Origin: Micromonospora sp. WMMA1947
Lineage (GTDB): Bacteria > Actinomycetota > Actinomycetes > Mycobacteriales > Micromonosporaceae
DNA: 64,000 nucleotides
Assembly (NCBI RefSeq): GCF_027497355.1
Contig: NZ_CP114909.1
Coordinates: 3,429,001-3,493,000 of the forward strand
Direction of reading: 5' to 3'
Position numbers and translations under genes: made by a program
Shown here: positions 15,212 to 23,342 of the stretch, piece by piece
How positions within the stretch are numbered: the stretch's first letter is position 1
Layout of the letters: each line of letters begins with the position of its first letter
Notes under the pieces: model-generated
Told to the model about the DNA's origin: nothing
What the model saw: only the letters and a program-made list of their open reading frames with translations
Database searches by the model: none

Positions 15212-16264
15212 ATGAGAACACCGCGCCATGACCTGTCCCGCCGCCGGCTGCTCTTCGGCGGGGCCGCCGTCTCCGCCGGGGTGCTGCTCGCCGGCTGCAC
15301 CAGCAACGAGCAGAGCCCGACCGAGGCGCAGACCAAGGCGGCCGGTTCCGGCGCCAACATTGAGCCGGGGAAGAAGGTGACCATCGGCTTCTCCGCCCCG
15401 GCTGCCGACCACGGCTGGATCGCCGCCATCACCAACAACGCCAAGGCGCAGGCCGGGGCGTACCAGGACGTGGAGCTGAAGTCGGTCGAGGCCGGCGCGG
15501 ACGCGGCGGCCCAGCGGGCGGCGCTGTCCACGCTGATCTCGCAGAAGCCCGACGTGATCGTGCTGCTGCCGCACGACGGCAAGGAACTCAACGCGTTCGG
15601 CCTGGAGGCGATGAAGGCCGGCATCCCGGTGGTGAACCTGGACCGCGCCTTCCCGGACGCGCGCGCCTACCGGTGCCAGATCAAGGGCGACAACTACGGC
15701 ATGGGGGTGGCCGCCGCCACGTACATCGCCGAGCAGCTCAAGGCCAAGGGCGTGAGCAGCCCGGTGATCGGCGAGATCCCCGGCATCGAGTCGCTGGAGC
15801 TGACCCAGGAACGCTCGAAGGGGTTCGCCGACACGCTCGCCTCGTACGGGTTCAAGGTCGCCAACCGGCGGCCGGCGGAGTTCACCGTCGACTCCGGCCA
15901 GCAGGCCGCGACCGGCCTGTTCCAGGCGCTGCCGAAGATCGACGCGGTCTGGAACCACGACGACGACCAGGGCATCGGCGTGCTCGCGGCGGTCAACCAG
16001 GCCAACCGCAAGGAATTCATCATGGTCGGCGGCGCCGGCTCCAAGAAGGCCATGGAGGACATCGCCGCCGACAACACGGTCCTCAAGGCCACAGTCACCT
16101 ACAGCCCGTCGATGGCCTCCTCGGCCATCTCCCTGGCCCGCCTGATCGGCCAGGGCAAGGGCATGTCCGACCTGGTCGAACTCCAGGTACCGAAGGAGAT
16201 CGTCCTCGCCTCCGAGACGATCACCAAGGAGAACGCGAGCGACTACCTGAAGCTCGGGTTCTGA
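15212..16264 (+). CDS. Sugar-binding lipoprotein of the ABC importer, Tat-type signal
   Basis: A 350-residue periplasmic-binding-protein type 1 (ribose/galactose/inositol family). The signal has twin arginines in DLSRRRLLFGG and ends with the lipobox LLAGC (Cys29), suggesting Tat export then lipid anchoring. The mature part shows KVTIGFSAPAADHGWIAAI, LISQKPDVIVLLPHDG, IPVVNLDRAF and the hinge region AVWNHDDDQGIGVLAA. AGGAGG precedes ATG 15212. It gives the importer its specificity; close relatives bind ribose, xylose, allose or myo-inositol. Inositol would fit the inositol-phosphate-synthase-like gene downstream, but this is inference. Confidence 0.93.
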   Translation: MRTPRHDLSRRRLLFGGAAVSAGVLLAGCTSNEQSPTEAQTKAAGSGANIEPGKKVTIGFSAPAADHGWIAAITNNAKAQAGAYQDVELKSVEAGADAAAQRAALSTLISQKPDVIVLLPHDGKELNAFGLEAMKAGIPVVNLDRAFPDARAYRCQIKGDNYGMGVAAATYIAEQLKAKGVSSPVIGEIPGIESLELTQERSKGFADTLASYGFKVANRRPAEFTVDSGQQAATGLFQALPKIDAVWNHDDDQGIGVLAAVNQANRKEFIMVGGAGSKKAMEDIAADNTVLKATVTYSPSMASSAISLARLIGQGKGMSDLVELQVPKEIVLASETITKENASDYLKLGF

Positions 16265-16284
16265 CACACGGGGGGAGACCCACC

Positions 16285-17490
16285 TTGTCCAGTCACGACA
16301 GCATCCTGCGGGTCGGCATGGTCGGCTACGCGTTCATGGGCGCCGCGCACTCCCAGGCGTGGCGCACCGTGAACCGGGTGTTCGACCTGCCGGCGCGGGT
16401 GCGGATGACGCTCGTCTGCGGCCGCGACGAACCGAAGGTGGCCGAGGCCGCCGACCGGCTCGGCTGGGACGGCTACACCACCGACTGGCGGCGGCTCGTC
16501 GAGTCCGACGAGATCGACGTGGTCGACATCTGCACGCCGGGGGACAGCCACCGCGAGATAGCCCTCGCCGCGCTCGCCGCGGGCAAGCACGTGCTGTGCG
16601 AGAAGCCGCTGGCGAACAGCGTCGCCGAGGCCCGGGAGATGACCGAGGCCGCGGCCCGGGCCCGGGCGTCCGGGGTACGCGCGATGTGCGGCTTCAACTA
16701 CCGGCGGGTGCCCGCTGTCGCCCTGATGCGGCAGCTGGTGGCCGAGGGGCGGATCGGCGAGATCCGGCACGTGCGGGCGACCTACCTCCAGGACTGGATC
16801 GTCGACCCGCAGTTCCCGCTGGTGTGGCGGTTGCAGAAGGACAGGGCGGGCTCCGGCGCGCTCGGTGACATCGGCGCGCACATCATCGACCTGACCCAGT
16901 ACGTCGCCGGCCAGCTCATCACCGGGGTCAGCGCGCTGACGGAGACGTTCGTGCGCCAGCGGCCACTGGTCGCCGGGTCGAGCGGCCTGGCCGCGCAGGC
17001 CGACGGCAACGGCAGCGCCATGGGGGAGGTGACGGTGGACGACGCGGCGGTGTTCGTGGCCCGGCTCGACGGGGGAGCGCTGGCCACGTACGAGGCGACC
17101 CGCTTCGCCACCGGCCGCAAGAACGCCCTGCGGGTCGAGATCAACGGCTCGCGCGGCAGTGTCGTGTTCGACCTGGAACGCCTCAACGAGCTGGAGTTCC
17201 TGGACGCCACCCGGCCCGCCGCCGAACAGGGCTTCAGCCGGATCCTGGTGACCGAGCCGGACCACCCGTACCTGGGTGCGTGGTGGCCGCCCGGCCACAT
17301 CATCGGCTACGAGCACTCCTTCACCCACCAGGCGCGCGACTTCGTGGAGGCGGTCGCCACCGGCGCCGACCCGGCCCCGTCGTTCGCCGACGCGTTGCAG
17401 GTCCAGCTCGTGCTCGACGCGGTGACCCGCTCGGCCGAGCGGGCCGCCTGGACGGAGGTGGAGCCAGCGCTGGCCGAAGCTTCCGCCTGA
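16285..17490 (+). CDS. Gfo/Idh/MocA family oxidoreductase
   Basis: A 401-residue NAD(P)-dependent dehydrogenase, starting at TTG 16285 after GGGGGGAG. The Rossmann N-terminus is LRVGMVGYAFMGAAHSQAW, and the conserved EKPLA with its catalytic lysine is near residue 106. GALGDIGAHIIDLTQYVAG is the substrate-side block with the conserved D and H. Members oxidise sugars or inositols at a ring hydroxyl. It is the last gene of the importer operon, 20 bp after the binding protein, so it probably acts on the imported compound. A hairpin follows the stop. Confidence 0.92.
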   Translation: MSSHDSILRVGMVGYAFMGAAHSQAWRTVNRVFDLPARVRMTLVCGRDEPKVAEAADRLGWDGYTTDWRRLVESDEIDVVDICTPGDSHREIALAALAAGKHVLCEKPLANSVAEAREMTEAAARARASGVRAMCGFNYRRVPAVALMRQLVAEGRIGEIRHVRATYLQDWIVDPQFPLVWRLQKDRAGSGALGDIGAHIIDLTQYVAGQLITGVSALTETFVRQRPLVAGSSGLAAQADGNGSAMGEVTVDDAAVFVARLDGGALATYEATRFATGRKNALRVEINGSRGSVVFDLERLNELEFLDATRPAAEQGFSRILVTEPDHPYLGAWWPPGHIIGYEHSFTHQARDFVEAVATGADPAPSFADALQVQLVLDAVTRSAERAAWTEVEPALAEASA

Positions 17491-17495
17491 CCCGA

Positions 17496-17512
17496 GGCGG
17501 GCCAGGCCCGCC
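17496..17512 (+). terminator. Short GC hairpin after the Gfo/Idh gene
   Basis: GGCGGGCC (17496-17503), one base, then GGCCCGCC (17505-17512): an 8-bp palindrome 6 bp past the stop, without a U-tract. It may partly terminate the importer operon before the Ebo-type genes. Confidence 0.4.
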
Positions 17513-17629
17513 CGACACTCACCGGCGCCGGCCGGCGAGGGCCCGCCCGCGGTTGCGCCCCGCGGCGGGGACGAGGCCGGCTCCGGGGAGCGTGCCGCCG
17601 GTGTCCGCCGGCACGACCAGCACGGCCCT

Positions 17630-17666
17630 CCGGTGCGGCCGGACCGGGATTCCCCGGCCGCACCGG
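17630..17666 (+). promoter_or_regulatory. Perfect 13-bp leader hairpin before the Ebo-type operon
   Basis: CCGGTGCGGCCGG at 17630-17642 pairs exactly with 17654-17666 over an 11-nt loop. It ends 31 bp before the start codon of the inositol-phosphate-synthase-like gene and just before its GGGGAGG ribosome binding site. The 207-bp gap shows no clear -35/-10 and none of the CTTTTGT/GAAGCTATGGACA elements. The hairpin may be an attenuator or processing site between the two gene blocks. Confidence 0.45.
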
Positions 17667-17697
17667 TGGACCGGCCTTACCTGGGGAGGTAGCGCGA

Positions 17698-18846
17698 ATG
17701 CGTACGGGTGTCTGGCTGGTGGGTGCGCGCGGCTCGGTCGCCACCACCGCCGTGGTCGGCGGGCTGGCCCTGCGGGCCGGGCTCACCGCGCCGACCGGCT
17801 GCGTGACCGAGCTGCCCGACCTGCGCGGGCCCGCCCTGCCGGGCTTCGCCGATCTCGTCTTCGGCGGCCACGACGTGGTCGCCACCCCGCTGACCAAACG
17901 CGCCGAGGCGCTCGCCGCCGCCGGGGTGCTGCCCGCCCGGCTGGCCGACGCCGTGGCGCCCGACCTGGCCGCCGTCGAGGCGTCGCTGCGGCCCGCACCC
18001 ACCGACGGCGACCAGGGCGAGCGGATCGCCGCCGTGGTACGCGACCTGACCGAGTTCCGCACCCGGCACGGGCTGGACCGGGTGGTGATGGTCAACGTCG
18101 CCGCCACCGAACCGGCGACCGCCCCGCATCCGGCCCACAGCGACCCGGCCGCGCTGCGGGACGCGCTGACCGGCCCGGCCGACGTGCTGCCGCCCAGCTC
18201 CGCGTACGCGTACGCGGCGTTCACCGCGGGCTGCCCGTACGTGGACTTCACCCCGTCGACTGGTGCCCGGCTGCCGGCCCTGGCCGCGCTGGCCGCCGAA
18301 CGCGGACTGCCGTACGCCGGGCACGACGGCAAGACCGGCGAGACACTGCTCAAGTCGGTGCTCGCACCGATGTTCGCGATGCGCCACCTGGCCGTGCGCT
18401 CCTGGTCCGGCACGAACCTGCTCGGCGGTGGCGACGGCGCCACACTCGCCGACCCGGCCGCCAACGCCGCGAAGGTGGGCAGCAAGCAGCGGGTGCTCGC
18501 CGAGACGCTCGGCTACCTGCCGCAGGGCCACACCCGGATCGAGTACGTCGAGGAACTCGGCGACTTCAAGACCGCCTGGGACCTGGTCACGTTCGCCGGT
18601 TTCCTCGGCACCGGCATGCGGATGGAGTTCACCTGGCACGGCTGCGACTCCGCGCTGGCCGCGCCGCTCGTGCTGGACCTGGCCCGGCTCACCGCCGCCG
18701 CCCACGCGGCCGGGTGCGAGGGCCCGCTGACCGAGCTGGCGTTCTTCTTCAAGGATCCGCTCGGCACAACCGGCCACGCCCTCGGCGACCAGTGGACGGT
18801 GCTGCGGGACTTCGTCGCCGGCCTGCACGCCCGGGTGACGCCGTGA
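17698..18846 (+). CDS. Inositol-3-phosphate synthase-like protein, first gene of the Ebo-type operon
   Basis: A 382-residue protein of the myo-inositol-1-phosphate synthase family, which cyclises glucose 6-phosphate with NAD. The dinucleotide-binding turn is VGARGSVATT (residues 8-17). The catalytic-domain signatures are GHDGKTGETLLKSVLAPMF and SWSGTNLLGGGDGATLADP, followed by a C-terminal dimer part. Conserved lysines of the family appear in GKTGETLLK and KVGSKQRV. It sits where typical Ebo clusters carry the dehydroquinate-synthase-like EboD, another sugar-phosphate cyclase, so a cyclic polyol phosphate is the likely product. It is coupled to the UbiA gene by a GTGA overlap. Housekeeping inositol synthesis is an alternative role, though the context argues against it. 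Confidence 0.88.
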   Translation: MRTGVWLVGARGSVATTAVVGGLALRAGLTAPTGCVTELPDLRGPALPGFADLVFGGHDVVATPLTKRAEALAAAGVLPARLADAVAPDLAAVEASLRPAPTDGDQGERIAAVVRDLTEFRTRHGLDRVVMVNVAATEPATAPHPAHSDPAALRDALTGPADVLPPSSAYAYAAFTAGCPYVDFTPSTGARLPALAALAAERGLPYAGHDGKTGETLLKSVLAPMFAMRHLAVRSWSGTNLLGGGDGATLADPAANAAKVGSKQRVLAETLGYLPQGHTRIEYVEELGDFKTAWDLVTFAGFLGTGMRMEFTWHGCDSALAAPLVLDLARLTAAAHAAGCEGPLTELAFFFKDPLGTTGHALGDQWTVLRDFVAGLHARVTP

Positions 18847-19742
18847 CCCGCCTGGCCGACCTGGCCGAACTGGTCCGTGCGCCCGCCGCGCTCTCCGTAC
18901 CGGGGGATGTGCTCTCCGGCGCGGCGGCCGCCGGTGCGCTCGGCCCGCGCACACCGGCCCTGGCCGGCGCGTCGGTGCTGCTCTACTGGGCCGGGATGGC
19001 CGCCAACGACTGGGCGGACCGGCGGCTGGACGCCGTCGAGCGGCCGGAGCGGCCGATCCCGTCCGGCCGGGTGCGCCCGTCCGTCGCGCTCGGCGTCGCG
19101 TCCGGCCTGACCGCCGCCGGCCTCGCCGTCGCCACCGCCGCCGGGGGCCGCCGGGCGGCCGCCGTCGCGCTCCCGCTCGCCGCCACGATCTGGGGGTACG
19201 ACCTGCGCGCGAAGAACACCGCCGCCGGGCCCGCGGTGATGGCCGCCTGCCGAGGGCTGGACGTGCTGCTCGGCGCGTCCGGCGGCCGGGTGGTCCGGGC
19301 GCTGCCCGCCGCGCTCACCGTCGCGGCGCACACCTGGACCGTGACCGCGCTGTCCCGCCGCGAGGTGACCGGCGCGGATCGGCGGCTGCCCGGCCTCACG
19401 CTGGCCGGCACCGCGCTGATCGCGCTCGCCACCCCGGCCCGGCCCACCCCGTCCGCCACCGGCTCCGGCCGCAGCGGTGCCGGCCGCGCCGCCCGGCTCG
19501 GTGACCTCGTGCCGGCCGTCCTCGCGGCCGGGTACGCCGCCCGCTACGGCCGGGCCCAGGCGCGGGTGCTCGCCGACCCGTCACCGGGCCGGGTGCGCGC
19601 CGCCGTCGGGGCCGGGATCACCGGGCTGCCCGCGTTGCAGGGCGCGCTGACCGCCCGCGCCGGGGCCCGGCTGCTCGGCCTCGCCGTGGCCGGGGCCGCT
19701 CCGCTCGGCCGCCGCCTGGCCCGACTGATCTCGCCGACATGA
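18843..19742 (+). CDS. eboC: UbiA-type prenyltransferase, EboC-like
   Basis: A 299-residue integral membrane protein of the SCO3242/UbiA kind. The first Asp-rich motif NDWADRRLD is at residues 55-63, followed by RPERPIPSGRV. The second conserved block is reduced to YDLRAKNT near 118, with fewer aspartates than classical UbiA. About eight helices are predicted by eye. Family members move a polyprenyl chain onto an aromatic or polar acceptor. With a prenyl diphosphate synthase five genes downstream and a cyclitol-forming enzyme just upstream, an inositol-like acceptor is plausible. GTG 18843 overlaps the previous stop. Symbol assigned by cluster position and family, not by experiment. Confidence 0.85.
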   Translation: MTRLADLAELVRAPAALSVPGDVLSGAAAAGALGPRTPALAGASVLLYWAGMAANDWADRRLDAVERPERPIPSGRVRPSVALGVASGLTAAGLAVATAAGGRRAAAVALPLAATIWGYDLRAKNTAAGPAVMAACRGLDVLLGASGGRVVRALPAALTVAAHTWTVTALSRREVTGADRRLPGLTLAGTALIALATPARPTPSATGSGRSGAGRAARLGDLVPAVLAAGYAARYGRAQARVLADPSPGRVRAAVGAGITGLPALQGALTARAGARLLGLAVAGAAPLGRRLARLISPT

Positions 19743-20629
19743 CCGCTCTCCCCGACGTGACTGCCGAACCGCTGTCCGGCCCGGGCGCGCTGCGCTTCGG
19801 GTACGGCACCAACGGCTTCGCCAACCACCGGCTCGGTGACGCGTTGGCGGTCCTCGCCGACCTCGGGTACGTGGGCGTCGCGCTCACCCTCGACCACGAC
19901 CACCTGGACCCGTTCGCCCCCGGGCTGGTCCGCCGGGTCGCCGCCGTGCGCCGCCGGCTGGACGCGCTCGGGCTCGCCGTGGTGATCGAGACCGGCGCCC
20001 GCTACCTGCTGGACCCGTGGCACAAGCACGCGCCGACGCTGCTGCACGACGACCCCGCGCGCCGGGTGGAGTTCCTGCGCCGGGCCGTGCGGATCGGCGC
20101 CGACCTGGGCGCGGAGGCGGTCTCCTTCTGGGCCGGCGTACGCCCGCCCGGCGTACCACCAGACGTCGCCGCCGACCGCCTGGTCGCGGGCTGCGCGACC
20201 GTCTGCGACGAGGCGGCGGAGGTGGACGTGCCGCTGGGCTTCGAGCCGGAGCCGGGCATGCTCGTCGAGGACATCGCCGGGTGGCGGCGCCTGCGCGCGG
20301 CGCTCGGCGAACCGCCCGGCTTCGGCATCACGCTCGACATCGGACACTGCCGCTGCCTGGAGCCGCTGCCGGTGCCGCAGTGTGTGGCGGCAGTCGCCGA
20401 GCACCTGGTCAACGTGCAGATCGACGACATGCGCCGGGGCGTGCACGAGCACCTCGAGTTCGGCACCGGCGAGATCGACTTCCCGCCGGTGCTGCGCGCC
20501 CTGGCCGACGCCGGCTACCGCGGCCTGGTGGCGGTGGAGCTGCCCCGCCACTCGCACGCCGCGCCGGCCGTCGCCGCCCGCTCACTGGACTTCCTGCGCG
20601 CCGCCGCCTCGCGCGGCGAGGGGCGGTGA
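19739..20629 (+). CDS. Sugar phosphate isomerase/epimerase-like TIM-barrel protein
   Basis: A 296-residue AP-endonuclease-2 fold protein. It opens with RFGYGTNGFANHRLGDALAV. Metal ligands of this fold appear at GFEPEPGM (Glu), TLDIGHCRCLE (Asp and His), NVQIDDM (Asp) and VAVELPRHSHA (Glu). ATG 19739 overlaps the UbiA stop as ATGA. It is an extra TIM barrel beyond EboE and could isomerise or epimerise the sugar or cyclitol intermediate. The gene is regularly found in actinobacterial Ebo-type sets as far as I know, but no substrate is established. Confidence 0.85.
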   Translation: MTALPDVTAEPLSGPGALRFGYGTNGFANHRLGDALAVLADLGYVGVALTLDHDHLDPFAPGLVRRVAAVRRRLDALGLAVVIETGARYLLDPWHKHAPTLLHDDPARRVEFLRRAVRIGADLGAEAVSFWAGVRPPGVPPDVAADRLVAGCATVCDEAAEVDVPLGFEPEPGMLVEDIAGWRRLRAALGEPPGFGITLDIGHCRCLEPLPVPQCVAAVAEHLVNVQIDDMRRGVHEHLEFGTGEIDFPPVLRALADAGYRGLVAVELPRHSHAAPAVAARSLDFLRAAASRGEGR

Positions 20630-20663
20630 CCCACCACCTTTCCACCCGTAGAGGGGAGACGGC

Positions 20664-21269
20664 ATGACACCCGACCGACTGCGCGCCGCGCTGCGGGGCG
20701 TACCCGATCCGCAGTGGCTGGACGCGGCGCTGCGCCGCGTCGCCACCGAGCCCACGGCCGTCGGGCGGTTCTTCGCCGCCGCGGCTCGGCGGTGCGGTCG
20801 CGGGCCGCTGCCCGACCCACCGGGCTGGACGGCCGACGAGGCGGCCCGGGCGCTGCTGCTGACCGCGCTGCCGCACGGCCACGCCGCCGCCGCGGAGACG
20901 CTCTACCGGCAGGGCGACGCCGCCGAGAAGCGGGCGGTGCTGCGCGCGCTGCCGCTGCTGCCGATCGGCGCGGAGTGCGTGCCGCTGCTGCACGACGCGA
21001 TCCGCACCAACGACACCCGGCTGGTAGCCGCCGCGCTCGGCCCGTACGCCCGCCACCTGGAACAGGCGACCTGGCGGCAGGCGGTGCTCAAGTGCGTGTT
21101 CACCGGCGTGCCGCTCGCCGTGGTCGACGGCCTGCCGGAGCGGGCCGACGGCGAGCTGGCCCGGATGCTCGCCGCGTACGCCGCCGAGCGCCAGGCCGCC
21201 GGCCGGACCATGCCCGCCGACGCGACCGACCTGCTGCGCCGGCTGACCATCCCCACCACGGAGGCGTGA
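20664..21269 (+). CDS. eboA: EboA domain-containing protein
   Basis: A 201-residue, mainly helical, soluble protein of unknown biochemical function that defines Ebo clusters. The characteristic blocks are YRQGDAAEKRAVLRALPLLP, DAIRTNDTRLVAAAL and VLKCVFTGVPLAVVDGLPER, followed by the conserved AYAAERQAAGR near the end. It has a GAGGGGAGAC ribosome binding site and starts 34 bp after the TIM-barrel gene. In cyanobacteria the ebo genes are needed for moving the scytonemin precursor to the periplasm. The role here is unknown. Confidence 0.9.
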   Translation: MTPDRLRAALRGVPDPQWLDAALRRVATEPTAVGRFFAAAARRCGRGPLPDPPGWTADEAARALLLTALPHGHAAAAETLYRQGDAAEKRAVLRALPLLPIGAECVPLLHDAIRTNDTRLVAAALGPYARHLEQATWRQAVLKCVFTGVPLAVVDGLPERADGELARMLAAYAAERQAAGRTMPADATDLLRRLTIPTTEA

Positions 21270-21270
21270 C

Positions 21271-22122
21271 ATGCGCATCTTCGACCCGCACATCCACATG
21301 ACGTCCCGCACCACCGACGACTACGAGCGGATGGCCGCCGCCGGGGTCCGCGCGGTGGTCGAGCCGGCGTTCTGGCTGGGCCAGCCGCGCACCAGCGTGG
21401 ACAGCTTTGTGGACTACTTCGACTCGCTGATCGGGTGGGAGCCGTTCCGGGCTGGCCAGTTCGGGGTCCGGCACCACGCCACTGTGGCGCTGAACCCGAA
21501 GGAGGCGAACGACCCGCGCTGCCGGCCGGTGCTCGACCTGCTGCCCCGCTACCTGGACAAGGACGGCGTGGTGGCGGTCGGCGAGATCGGCTACGACGCG
21601 ATGACGCCGGCCGAGGACGCCGCGCTGGCCGGTCAGCTCGCCCTGGCGGTCGCGCACGACCTGCCGGCGCTGGTGCACACACCGCACCGGGACAAGGCGC
21701 GCGGCGTGGAGCGCACCCTCGCCGTGGTCGCCGAGTCCGGCATCGCGCCCGGCCGGGTGCTGATCGACCACCTCAACGAGGTCACAGTCGAGCTGGTCCG
21801 GGACACCGGCTGCTGGCTGGGCTTCTCCATCTACCCGGAGACGAAGATGTCGCCGCCGCGCATGGTGGAGCTGCTGAAGCGGTACGGCACCGAGCGGATG
21901 CTGGTGAACTCGGCGGCCGACTGGGGCCGCTCGGATCCGCTGCTCACCCGGGCCACCGGGGAGGCGATGCTGCTCGCCGGGTTCGACGCCGACGACGTGG
22001 ACCGGGTGCTGTGGCGCAACCCGGTCGAGTTCTACGGCCAGTCCGGCCGGCTCGACCTGACCGACCTGGAGGCCGCCGCGCCCACCTTCGCCGGCAACTC
22101 GATCGCGCGTGGGGGGCAGTGA
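21271..22122 (+). CDS. eboB: TatD family metal-dependent hydrolase, EboB-like
   Basis: A 283-residue amidohydrolase-fold protein. Metal ligands are visible in order: DPHIHM (residues 5-10), VAVGEIGYDA (Glu), LVHTPHRDKA (His), VLIDHLNEV (His) and NSAADWGRSDPL (Asp). Though named for TatD DNases, Ebo-linked members form their own group with no known substrate. The start is two bases after the eboA stop, and its stop overlaps the eboE start (TGATG). The complete metal set suggests an active hydrolase. Confidence 0.9.
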   Translation: MRIFDPHIHMTSRTTDDYERMAAAGVRAVVEPAFWLGQPRTSVDSFVDYFDSLIGWEPFRAGQFGVRHHATVALNPKEANDPRCRPVLDLLPRYLDKDGVVAVGEIGYDAMTPAEDAALAGQLALAVAHDLPALVHTPHRDKARGVERTLAVVAESGIAPGRVLIDHLNEVTVELVRDTGCWLGFSIYPETKMSPPRMVELLKRYGTERMLVNSAADWGRSDPLLTRATGEAMLLAGFDADDVDRVLWRNPVEFYGQSGRLDLTDLEAAAPTFAGNSIARGGQ

Positions 22123-23342
22123 TGCGGCTGCGACACACCGACGGCACCACCGTCCACCTCGGCTACTGCACGAACGTGCACCCGGCCGAGGACCTCCCCG
22201 GCATCGTCGCGCAACTCGACACGTACGCGGTGGCGGTGCGCCGGGCACTCGACACCGACCGGCTCGGGCTCGGCCTCTGGCTGGCCGCGCCGGTGGCCGC
22301 CGCGCTCGCCGCCGACCCGTCGGCCCGCCGCTGGCTGCGGCACGAGCTGACCGTACGCGGGCTGGAGGTGGTCACGCTCAACGGCTTCCCGTACGCCGCG
22401 TTCCAGGCCCCGGTGGTCAAGGGCGCGGTGTACCACCCGGACTGGACCACGCCGCAGCGGTCGGCGTACACGCTGGACCTGGCCCGGGTGCTGGCCGACC
22501 TGCTGCCCGACGACGCCGCCCGCGGTTCGGTCTCGACGCTGCCGCTGGCCTGGCGCACCCCGTGGGACGCCGGGCGGACGGCCACCGCCCGGCGCCGGCT
22601 GGACGCGCTGGCCGACGGACTGGCCGCAGTGCAGCGGGAGACCGGCCGGGTGATCCGGGTCGGCTTCGAGCCGGAACCCGGCTGCCTGGTCGAGTCGACG
22701 GGACAAGCATGTGAGGTATTCTCAGACATGGATACCGACCGGCTCGGGATCTGCCTGGACCTCGCACACCTGGCGTGCGCCTGGGAGCAGCCGGCCGATG
22801 CCCTGGCCGGGCTGCGTGCCGCCGGTCTCCCCGTGGTCAAGGTCCAGGTGTCCGCCGCCGTCGAGGCGCCGGACCCGGCGGGCGCGAGCGCGGCGCTGCG
22901 CCGGTTCGTCGAACCGAGGTTCCTGCACCAGACCCGGGCGGCCGGGTGCGCCGGCGCCACCGACCCGGCCGACCCGGCGTACGCGGCCGACGACCTCGAC
23001 GCCGCGCTCGACGCGCGGCTACCAGGGGCGTGGCGGGTGCACTACCACGTGCCGTTGCACGCCCCGCCCGAGCCGCCACTGCGCTCCACGGTGCCGGTGC
23101 TGCGTGAGGCGCTCGCCGCGTTGTTCGCCGGCCCGGTCGCCGGCTGCGACCACCTCGACGTCGAGACGTACACCTGGGGGGTGCTGCCGGAGGCGCGGCG
23201 GCCGCGCGGCGACGCGGAGCTGGCCGCCGGCATCGCCGCCGAGCTGGCGTTCGCCCGCGACGAGCTGACCGCGCTCGGGCTGGCCGACGGCGGCGCGCAG
23301 GGCGCTCCGGGCCTGCGAGCGGCGGAAGGCGTGCCCTCGTGA
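22122..23342 (+). CDS. eboE: Metabolite traffic protein EboE, TIM barrel
   Basis: A 406-residue AP-endonuclease-fold protein. The EboE-specific blocks are VHLGYCTNVHPAEDLPGI near the start, then GLEVVTLNGFPYAAF and VVKGAVYHPDWTTPQRSAYT, with SVSTLPLAWRTP and GFEPEPGCLVES following. ICLDLAHLACAWE and VKVQVSAAVEAP carry further barrel ligands. ATG 22122 overlaps the TatD stop by one base. In cyanobacterial and Pseudomonas clusters the protein is needed for the ebo phenotype, but its reaction is not known. Confidence 0.92.
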   Translation: MRLRHTDGTTVHLGYCTNVHPAEDLPGIVAQLDTYAVAVRRALDTDRLGLGLWLAAPVAAALAADPSARRWLRHELTVRGLEVVTLNGFPYAAFQAPVVKGAVYHPDWTTPQRSAYTLDLARVLADLLPDDAARGSVSTLPLAWRTPWDAGRTATARRRLDALADGLAAVQRETGRVIRVGFEPEPGCLVESTGQACEVFSDMDTDRLGICLDLAHLACAWEQPADALAGLRAAGLPVVKVQVSAAVEAPDPAGASAALRRFVEPRFLHQTRAAGCAGATDPADPAYAADDLDAALDARLPGAWRVHYHVPLHAPPEPPLRSTVPVLREALAALFAGPVAGCDHLDVETYTWGVLPEARRPRGDAELAAGIAAELAFARDELTALGLADGGAQGAPGLRAAEGVPS

